From Clostridium bovifaecis (GTDB taxonomy: Bacteria; Bacillota; Clostridia; Clostridiales; Clostridiaceae), in assembly GCA_009738435.1 (NCBI GenBank), contig CP046522.1, positions 3,069,249-3,133,248 on the forward strand: a stretch of DNA of 64,000 nucleotides, in the 5' to 3' direction. Of this stretch, positions 57,131-64,000 are shown piece after piece (positions within the stretch are counted from its first letter, which is position 1; each line of letters begins with the position of its first letter). The position numbers and the translations under genes are program-made. The notes under the pieces were generated by a model. The model saw only the letters and a list, made by a program, of their open reading frames with translations, did no database searches and was not told the origin of the DNA.

Positions 57131-57727
57131 TTACCGTATTCTTTTCGAAGAAATAATCATATTTATGCTATCTTTAAGCATGCTTTTATTTATTGATAAG
57201 TATTCACAAACATCTTCCATCATAAGCAATATAGCAACAATTATAGATAAATTTTCTCCTTCATAAGTTTGTAAGCCATAAGATATTCCATACTTAACTA
57301 CGGTTTCTTTTTTATATTTTATATCTTTATATAATTCCTCTAAGGTCTTGTATAATATAGAACAAGAAACCGTAATAAAGTCTCTTCGTCCTTTTTCACT
57401 ACCATTTATTACTTCTTTAATAATTTTATTCAAAGGTGCATCCTTATAAAACTTTTGTATGTATACAACGTAATTATTACTTATGAAATTTCCTATAATC
57501 TCAGCATCTATCAATACTATTTCTCCATCAGTATTAAAAAGCACACTAAACTCTATATCTTCTTTTCCTTCTTTTTTAACTTCATCAACCATTTTTTTTA
57601 TTCTATAGTTAAATGCACTTGTAAATTTAGAATCTAGAATAAAATATTCTAATTCTCTGGCACATACTGTAGATAAAAACTGAGCAAAGCTCTTGTAATT
57701 TTTCTTTAAATGCTCTTTATCTCTCAT
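57131..57727 (-). CDS. uncharacterised clostridial protein
   Basis: A 198-residue soluble, mostly helical protein. It starts MRDKEHLKKNYKSFAQFLST. Basic helices with MVDEVKKEGKEDIEFSVLFN alternate with strands (EIVLIDAEIIGNFISNNYVV). No membrane segment or catalytic motif is visible and no family is recognised. The start follows AGGAGTG. It stands between DUF6514 and cstA, in its own minus-strand unit. Composition and codon use look like the neighbours, so it is probably a native gene. Confidence 0.6.
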   Translation of the reverse strand: MRDKEHLKKNYKSFAQFLSTVCARELEYFILDSKFTSAFNYRIKKMVDEVKKEGKEDIEFSVLFNTDGEIVLIDAEIIGNFISNNYVVYIQKFYKDAPLNKIIKEVINGSEKGRRDFITVSCSILYKTLEELYKDIKYKKETVVKYGISYGLQTYEGENLSIIVAILLMMEDVCEYLSINKSMLKDSINMIISSKRIR

Positions 57728-57791
57728 AATAACACTCCTATTAATATTTTAATAACAATTGTATTTTGTCATTGTTGTAATAAATTATGCA

Positions 57792-57838
57792 CAAAAGAGT
57801 ATAGTCATGAGGTTATTATGCTCATGACTATACTCTTA
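57792..57838 (-). terminator. strong intrinsic terminator after cstA
   Basis: AGAGTATAGTCATGAG and CTCATGACTATACTCT form a perfect 16-bp stem. On the minus strand TTTTG follows. Confidence 0.9.
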
Positions 57839-57856
57839 CTAAAGATTAGTTTATAC

Positions 57857-59279
57857 TTATGCTGTTTCTGCGATTGTTTTAGCTGAAACCTTTTTAGCTA
57901 CTGATAAGAAAGTCATTAAAGCTAAAGCCGCCGCAACTATTCCTACTGGAAGACCTATTTTCATTGATAACTTGAATCCTTCTGGTGCAATTAGTATATA
58001 TGATGTACATACGGCTGTCATAAAGGTAGCTGGAATTGTTGCCATCCAGTGATTTTTTCCTGTATGAACTAAATACATAGCTGATGTCCAAACCACTATA
58101 GCTGCTAATGTTTGATTTGACCATCCAAAATATCTCCAAATTACACCGAAGTCAATTGTTGTTAGATAAAATCCAATTACAAATAAAGGAATGCTTATCA
58201 TTAATCTATTTCTCATCGAACCTTGATTAAATTTTATTGAATCTGCTATTGTAAGTCTAGCACTTCTAAATGCTGTATCTCCTGAGCTTATAGGACATGC
58301 TACAACTCCAATTACCGCTAAAGTTCCGCCAATCTTTCCAAGCAAGCTATTAGTTATTGTATTAACTACTACACCAGCATTGCCATTGTTTGCTGACATA
58401 AACTTAGCAAGTCCTTCTACTCCTCCAAAGAAGCTCATTGCAGCTGCTGCCCAAACTAGAGCAATTATACCTTCTGCTATCATAGCCCCGTAAAATACTC
58501 TTCTTCCTTGACTTTCCTTTGTTATACATCTAGCCATTAATGGTGATTGAGTTGAGTGAAAGCCTGAAATGGCTCCGCAAGCGATTGTTATAAATAACAT
58601 AGGGTATAACGGAAGCCCCTTAGCATGCATATTGTAAAGGTGAGTTGGAATTTCTGGTATATCATATCCGCCTATTATTAAAGCTCCTCCAACTCCTATA
58701 CACATTATCAATAGACATACTCCAAATAAAGGATATACTTTCCCTATAAGCTTATCTATAGGAACAAGAGTTGCTATTACGTAGTACGCAAATATCATAT
58801 ATAACTAACTGAAGGTATTAATCCATTTAGTATTCCTGCAGGTCCACTTACAAATACAACCCCCGTAAGAACAAGTAATATAACTGAGAATAATACTCTC
58901 ATAAATTGTTTAAATCCATTTCCAAGATACATACCAACAACTTCTGGTATACTACTCCATCATGTCTTACTGATAGCATTCCTGAAAAGTAATCGTGCAC
59001 TCCTCCTGCAAAAATACATCCAAAAACAATCCATAAAAAGGCTGCTGGCCCCCACATTGCTCCTGCTATGGCTCCAAATATTGGTCCTAGTCCCGCTATG
59101 TTTAAGAACTGAATCAAAAATATTTTCCACTCTGGCATTGGAACAAAGTCAACCCCATCCTCAAGTCTTACTGCTGGAGTCTCTATGTTATTATTCGCCC
59201 CGAAAACCTTTTCAACTATTTTGCCATAAACAATATATCCGATTATCAAAGCAATAATAGATATAATAAATGATATCAT
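57857..59279 (-). pseudogene. cstA: CstA family carbon-starvation/pyruvate transporter, frameshifted as written
   Basis: A carrier of about 474 residues once repaired, with more than ten membrane segments. The first frame has IVYGKIVEKVFGANNNIETP, VDFVPMPEWKIFLIQFLNIA then GLGPIFGAIAGAMWGPAAFL. It breaks at GGAGTAGTATACC near 58951. The second break is in TATATATGATA near 58800. One base added at each site restores DGVSIPEVVGMYLGNGF and IFAYYVIATLVPIDKLIGK, giving 475 codons. The last frame has GFHSTQSPLMARCI, GVVACPISSGDTAFRSARL and IWRYFGWSNQTLAAIVVWTS. CstA/BtsT proteins import pyruvate or peptides. LytS/LytT lie directly upstream, as with E. coli BtsSR and BtsT. Confidence 0.87.
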
Positions 59280-59366
59280 AGCTCATTCCTCCTTAAATAT
59301 GATAATGATTACATTGAAAATTATACTATCATTACTTAATTATTTTTCATTTGCTACATGGAAAAA

Positions 59367-59391
59367 CAAAAAAAGCACATAAAGTGCATTT
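59367..59391 (-). terminator. probable terminator after lytT
   Basis: AAGCAC and GTGC-type arms (AAAAGCAC / GTGCATTT) pair around ATAAA, with TTTTTTT following on the minus strand, touching the lytT stop. It would let cstA be controlled from its own promoter; a TATAAT lies near 59325 with a poor -35. Confidence 0.6.
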
Positions 59392-60100
59392 ATATACCCA
59401 TTAAGTGCTTAAAAATATTAATATTATTTCTGCTTACTGGTATTTCTTCTTCTATACCTTTTAACTTAATCATATAAGTGTTATTAAACCAAGGTATTAT
59501 TTCTGTTATTTTATCTAGGTTAACTATATACGACCTATGGGTTTTAAAAAAGTTTTCTTTAGGAAGCTTTTTATAAAATTCAGATATACTGTAATGTTCC
59601 GTATACCTATCCGTTGTAGTGTATATTATAGTCTCCCTTTCGTGCGCCTCACAGTAGCAAATATCGCATATATTTACCACTTTCAGCTTATTATTTTTTC
59701 TTAGAGTTAATTTATTATTTAAGCATTTTATATTATGCTCAGCTTTTGATTTCTCCAATCGTTTTAGAGTATTTACAATTCTCTCTTCTGAGTAAGGTTT
59801 TAAAATATAATCAAAAGCCTCTACCTCAAAAGCATCTACAGCAAATTCTTTGTAGGCTGTTATAAAAACCACATCTATCTTTTTTTCGAAATTATTTACT
59901 ATACGCCCCAAAGCCATTCCATCTAATTTAGGCATATTTATGTCTAAAAATATAACGTCAGGTTTATTTTTTTCTATATATTCTAGAGCTTTTATTGAGT
60001 CATCAAACTCTTCATCTATGTCTATATTGCTAAACTCTTTTATAAAATGCTTTAGTTCCTCTCTTGCAGGATACTCATCATCTACAATTATGCAATTCAT
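59390..60100 (-). CDS. lytT: LytT/LytR (LytTR) family response regulator
   Basis: A 236-residue regulator. The receiver domain (1-120) reads IVDDEYPAREELKHFIKEFS with the phosphate acceptor in VIFLDINMPKLDGMALG near 50-66, then VDAFEVEAFDYILKPY. A LytTR DNA-binding domain follows (about 135-236; ICYCEAHERETIIYTTTDRY, HRSYIVNLDKITEIIPWFNN, IPVSRNNINIFKHLMGI). LytTR regulators act with LytS-type kinases; B. subtilis LytST controls the pyruvate facilitator PftAB, and E. coli BtsSR/YpdAB sense pyruvate. It lies between lytS and cstA, so cstA is a good target. Confidence 0.93.
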   Translation of the reverse strand: MNCIIVDDEYPAREELKHFIKEFSNIDIDEEFDDSIKALEYIEKNKPDVIFLDINMPKLDGMALGRIVNNFEKKIDVVFITAYKEFAVDAFEVEAFDYILKPYSEERIVNTLKRLEKSKAEHNIKCLNNKLTLRKNNKLKVVNICDICYCEAHERETIIYTTTDRYTEHYSISEFYKKLPKENFFKTHRSYIVNLDKITEIIPWFNNTYMIKLKGIEEEIPVSRNNINIFKHLMGI

Positions 60101-60104
60101 AAAA

Positions 60105-61771
60105 TCATCCTTTCAATGTTTCAACTACAAAGGTAATTCTAGTTCCCTTATCCAGCCTTTCTATTGTAAGGCCTTTCCCATAGATGTATTTTAACCTATT
60201 ATTTACATTAGATATGCCTATTTTATTTCTTGCATGCTATTTTCATATACTTTCTGTATAACTTCTTCTGAAATCCCTATTCCATCATCTTCTATAGCTA
60301 TTTTCACCTTACTATTCTCAATTTTCTTCACATCTATCTTTACCGTACCCTTGTTGCCATCTATCAAAATTCCATGCTTTATAGAGTTTTCAACTATAGG
60401 TTGTATTATTAGGCTCGGTATTTTTACATCTAGTTCTTCATCTATATTATATACCACATTTAACTTATCTCCGAATCTAGCTTTCTCAACCTCAACATAA
60501 GCCTTGACTTGCTCTAACTCCCTATATATCCACAAAATTATCTCCCGTCTCTAAATTATATCTAAGATATGTGGATAAGTTAATAATTAGCTCTCTAGCT
60601 TTATTAGGATCAATTCGAACAAAAGAAATAATTGTATTCAGTGCATTGAATAAGAAATGTGGATTTATCTGTGTCTGCAGCGCCTTTATCTCTGCCTTTG
60701 TTGCCATCTCTTTAAGTTTTCCAAGCTTACTTATCTCCAATTGAGTAGAAATAATTTGCGAAAGTCCAATAGCTAGGTTTTTATTTCTAAAGGATACAGC
60801 ATCCTCCTTTGAATAATATATTTTTAGTGTACCTATTATTTCCTCTCCATCCTTTAAGGGTGTTACGATAGCTGATTTTAGTGAGCAATACTCATGAGAG
60901 CAGTTAATTTGTTCTCCACTAGTTAAAGCTAAAATTTCCCCATTCTTAATAACCTTTTCTGTAGCTTCAGTTTGAATTTCTTGTCCTTTCATATGGTGAT
61001 CTGATCCTAACCCTACGTGCGCAAGAACATATTTTGTATCTGTAATCGCAACTGCATCTGCATCTATAGAGTCCTTTATAATTTCGCAAATCTTATCAAA
61101 AGAATTATTTTCAATATCTCTAAAATAAGGCAAAGTTTTGTTTGCTATTTCCAAGGCAATTTTAGCTTGCTTTGCGGCTATTTCTTCCTTTTCCTCAAAT
61201 ATATTTGTATCAATAAAATTATATAGATATACCAACTGCATTAGTAAACCCATAGGAATGTATATCTTGAACTATATCTAAGGCCACCGGAAAAGGTTTA
61301 GATATAAGCAAGATAAGGATCATTTCCATACTTTCCATCAATATTCCACCGATAAGCCCATAGCCCCACTTTCTTTATTATTTTCTTAGACTTTTTATAT
61401 AGCACACCTGATAACAATCCTGTAGTAATCGTAGTTATGGCACAAGGCACCGAGGTAACTCCACCTAAATCTATTAATAACCTATGAATTCCAGCTATTA
61501 GCCCAGATATAATTCCAACAAAAGGGCCACAGAGTATTCCTCCCGCCATAACACCAATAATCCTAGTATTGGCTATAGCACCATTAATTTCTGTACCTAT
61601 ATATGTGCCTAATATTCCAAAGCCTCCAAATATGCAGGATAAAATAATTAAGTCTCTTTTTTTAAATTTGTCCTTTTGTATTATCTTTTTAAAACTATTT
61701 GAGCGAGATACTAAAACCCTATTAATATAACATATCCCATATTTTGGAAAGATTTTTATTAATTCTATCAC
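60105..61771 (-). pseudogene. lytS: LytS family sensor histidine kinase, many indels as written
   Basis: Expected 559 residues. The start is GTG 61771 after GAGGTG. Parts seen in successive frames are 5TM_LYT (IFGGFGILGTYIGTEINGAI, NTRIIGVMAGGILCGPFVGI), a GAF-like region (DADAVAITDTKYVLAHVGLG, EEIIGTLKIYYSKEDAV), the His box (ALQTQINPHFLFNALNTIIS) and the HATPase (PSLIIQPIVENSIKHGI, VKIAIEDDGIGISEEV). Nine breaks fit loss of A, T or TA/AT units, near 61746, 61740, 61708, 61358, 61260, 61250, 61230, 60535 and 60230. Together they restore exactly 560 codons. The consistent error type points to poor sequence quality here, not ordinary decay. It is the cognate kinase of LytT. Confidence 0.85.
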
Positions 61772-61787
61772 TGCTTACACCTCATTC

Positions 61788-62251
61788 TTATGAGCCAAAA
61801 ACACTAGAAAATATTGCAGGGGAAACTACACACAGCACAGTAATTAAAAATGCAGAAATTGAGGCACCTACAGCTGCACAAAACATTGACTTTTTAAAAT
61901 CTAACTTTAAAAACGCCGCTACTGCGCTGCCTGTCCAAACTCCCGTAGTAGGAAGTGGTATTGCTATAAAGGTAATAAGTCCTATCTCCTTATATTTTCC
62001 ATCTTAGCTGAATTTTTATTTATTTTTCTCTACTAAATTATTAAATTGCTAAATATTTTATATCTTTTCATCCAATTGAATATGATTAAATAGCAAAAGT
62101 ATAAATGGCGCAGGAATTATACTTCCTAAAAAGCTTACTAAAAATACAGCCATAGGATCTAAATTATAAATATTTATTCCTAGTGGTATTGCTCCTCTCT
62201 GCTCTATAAGTGGTACTGCTGACATTAAAAATACCTGTAAAACTTGCTCAT
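61788..62251 (-). pseudogene. small multi-drug export family protein (COG2426), frameshifted as written
   Basis: About 156 residues once repaired, upstream of lytS. The start is ATG 62249-62251 behind AAGGAG. Frames read LMSAVPLIEQRGAIPLGINI, FLVSFLGSIIPAPFILLLFN, and later LITFIAIPLPTTGVWTGSAV with AAFLKLDFKKSMFCAAVGAS. This is the Sm_multidrug_ex/COG2426 family, small membrane proteins of unproven export function. At least five short deletions (for example in CATATTCAATTGG and GATGGAAAATAT) break it. Adding seven bases gives 157 codons. It ends 16 bases before lytS, so the two are probably co-transcribed. Confidence 0.75.
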
Positions 62252-62577
62252 CTATATTCTCCTTGTCTTTTAATTAAGTTCTCAATTTTACCTTCTTATA
62301 TTATCATTAATATCGTAAATAGTTAAGACTGAAATTCATATAGATTTAATGCAAATTTGTTAAACATTTGAAATCGCAAAAATTATATTCTCAAATACTG
62401 ACATTAAAAGATACCTGTAATAACTTGCTCATCTATATTCTCCTTGTCTTTTAATTAAGTTCTCAATTTTACCTTCTTATTTATCATTAATATCGTAAAT
62501 AGTTAAGACTGAAATTCATATAGATTTATATGCAATTTGTTAAACATTTGAAATCGCAAAAATTAATTCTCAAATAC
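62219..62577. repeat. imperfect tandem duplication of about 179 bases
   Basis: 62219-62397 and 62398-62577 are near-copies. Both contain the AAGGAG box, the ATG and the first codons of the COG2426 gene plus its upstream region. They differ mainly by small indels (CTTATATTATC against CTTATTTATC; AATTATATTC against AATTAATTC; TTTAATGCAAATTTG against TTTATATGCAATTTG). The proximal copy joins the gene body. The rest of 62252-62582 holds no other gene. Confidence 0.85.
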
Positions 62578-62582
62578 TAAAT

Positions 62583-62629
62583 AGAAGCCTAGATAGCTGC
62601 TTTTAAACAAAAAGCAGCTACCTAGACTT
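62583..62629 (-). terminator. strong intrinsic terminator after ilvA
   Basis: AGTCTAGGTAGCTGCTTTT and AAAAGCAGCTATCTAGGCT pair on the minus strand with a 5-base loop, followed by TCTATTT. It lies about 27 bases after the repaired ilvA stop. Confidence 0.85.
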
Positions 62630-62655
62630 TTATTTTCTAGTTTAAAAGTTCCAGC

Positions 62656-63852
62656 CTAAAGCAGACTTAAACTTTCTATTTTATATCCTTTTCCCTTTAA
62701 TTCTTTCATTATTTCTATTGAATGCTCTTTGATTGAGATTCAATTTGAAAAATTACATTTGCAAAATCAAGTCCTTTTTCTTCCCAGTTTTTTTCTTGTC
62801 TTACAGATACAATATTAGCCCCTAATTTACCAATATGATTAATAAGTTCTCCAAGTTGTCCAACTTTATCTTGTAATTCTACAGTGAAGCATAGTCTCCT
62901 TTTTTGAAGTATCAATTCTCTATTTATTATTTTCAGTATCATTGCCATATCAATATTTCCACCACTAATTAACACAGCAACCTTTTTACCGTCTAAAATA
63001 ATGCTGCTAAAGGTGTAGCCCCTGCCCCTTCTGATACTAGCTTTCTCTTTCCATAAGTGCAAAATTAGCATAAGATATTTCATCTTCTGAAACAGTTATT
63101 ATTTCATCTACGTATTCTTTTATATATTTAAAACTAAGTTCACCTGGCGTTTTAACAGATATTCCATCAGCCAATGATTTAGCACCTTCTACTGTTACTA
63201 CTTTTCCTGCTTGTAAGATGCTTTGCTTGAAGCAATTATTTCTGCTTGCACTCCTATTATCTTAATATCCGGTTTTATAGATTTTGCTGCTACAGCTATT
63301 CCCGCTATTAACCCACCGCCTCCTATTGGCACAAGTATAGCGTCAACGTCTGGTAAATCCTCTAAATTTCAAGGGCTATAGTGCCTTGTCCAGCCATGAC
63401 TTCTTCATCATTAAAAGGATTACAAATGTAGCACCTGTCTCTTTTTGAACCTCTACAGCCTTTTCATAACACTCATCATAAACTTCTCCAAACTGAATTA
63501 CCTCAGCTCCATATCCCTTTGTCGCTTCTACCTTAGCTTGAGGTGCTGTAGCAGGCATAACTATAGTAGATTTAATCCCACAAGCAGTTGCAGCATAAGC
63601 TACTCCTTGTGCATGATTTCCTGCTGATGATGCTAGCACACCTCTTTCTCTCTCTTCTTGTGTTAAAGTCATTATCTTATTATAAGCTCCTCTTAGTTTG
63701 AAAGCTCCTGTTTTCTGCTTATTTTCACATTTTAAAAATATCTCATACCCAGATTGCTTTGAAAATGTGCTTGAATAAACTAACGGAGTTCTTCTTGCCA
63801 CTCCTTCAATATTTTTTTGAGCCTGCTTTATTTTGTTTAAATCCAATGTCAT
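62656..63852 (-). pseudogene. ilvA: threonine ammonia-lyase (threonine deaminase), frameshifted as written
   Basis: Expected 400 residues. The start is ATG 63852 (GGGGGAA box). The first frame has RRTPLVYSSTFSKQSGYEIF, the PLP Lys in TGAFKLRGAYNKI, SAGNHAQGVAYAATACGIKS and PATAPQAKVEATKGYGAEVI. Later frames have [18 protein letters not shown] (PLP phosphate loop), ILDGKKVAVLISGGNIDMAM and a C-terminal ACT-like domain (LCFTVELQDKVGQLGELINH). Six single A/T losses, near 63420, 63368, 63225, 63046, 63010 and 62732, break it; restoring them gives exactly 401 codons. It deaminates threonine to 2-oxobutanoate. The ACT end suggests the catabolic TdcB/short-IlvA type. Sequence error is likely. Confidence 0.85.
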
Positions 63853-64000
63853 ACCTATTCCCCCTAATTTTAATATTTTCCTGTTATTAACTTAAACAAT
63901 AATTTCATATTTTGTTCATATGATGCAATTTATTCATGCAATTATTTCATTTCGATAATCTCAAATTGTACTTAAAACGATTTCTTAATTTTTATTATAG
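63853..64000. other. upstream region of the threonine deaminase gene
   Basis: 148 AT-rich bases to the window edge. GGGGGAATAGGT before the start is the ribosome binding site. No T-box, CodY box or other known leader motif was recognised. Confidence 0.4.

Noticed and set aside
61744..62007. Plus-strand frame of 87 codons near the small exporter gene
   Set aside because: It is antisense to the broken COG2426 gene, whose conserved motifs run on the minus strand.

Overview
The window is AT-rich and looks like a chromosomal stretch of a spore-forming, anaerobic Firmicute of the Clostridium type. The evidence is the base composition, strong AGGAGG-type ribosome binding sites, and gene blocks such as rapZ-yvcK-whiA, dnaE-pfkA-pyk and ftsEX-ctp-minJ-uvrBA. 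A GerS-like lipoprotein next to alr and a YitT-family membrane protein also fit. Almost every gene lies on the minus strand. No rRNA, tRNA, CRISPR array or intact mobile element was seen.

Layout, left to right. 0-6 kb holds the start of a PEP synthase-like gene, a serine-recombinase stump, an HsmA-family membrane protein with its TetR regulator and three palindromic operators, a DHFR-like protein, RlmD and a DUF554 protein. 6-13 kb holds pyruvate kinase, phosphofructokinase and DNA polymerase III alpha. 13-16 kb, on the plus strand, holds a DUF4342 protein and a response regulator/histidine kinase pair whose kinase is frameshifted. 15.7-20 kb holds PLP synthase (pdxST), a YeiH-type exporter behind a SAM-I riboswitch and a metY stump, and asnA. 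20-28 kb holds a Dabb protein, a YtoI-like CBS protein, whiA-yvcK-rapZ, a plus-strand PLP decarboxylase and murB. 28-40 kb holds a PHP phosphatase, uvrC, a DUF457 membrane protein, the FHA-FtsW/RodA-PBP cell-wall trio, uvrA and uvrB. 40-44 kb, on the plus strand, holds two c-di-GMP enzymes. 44-52 kb holds MinJ-like, Ctp protease, FtsX, FtsE, YitT and a split transketolase. 52-57 kb holds MazEF, alr, the GerS-like lipoprotein, NAD(P)HX repair enzyme, AcpS and DUF6514. 57-64 kb holds an unknown protein, CstA, LytTS, a small exporter and threonine deaminase.

Themes. Nucleotide excision repair is complete (uvrA, uvrB, uvrC), although uvrA and uvrC are frameshifted as written. Cell-wall, division and spore functions are dense. 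Lower glycolysis is grouped as pfkA-pyk. LytS/LytT directly precede a CstA-family carrier, which suggests a pyruvate- or nutrient-sensing module like BtsSR/BtsT.

Sequence quality. Nine genes (histidine kinase, uvrC, FHA, uvrA, ftsX, cstA, lytS, the small exporter, ilvA) are broken only by short indels, mostly explained as lost A, T or TA units. They become dense after about 60 kb. Reversing them restores full-length proteins with exact codon counts. They may be assembly errors rather than gene decay, and the frameshifted entries should be read that way.
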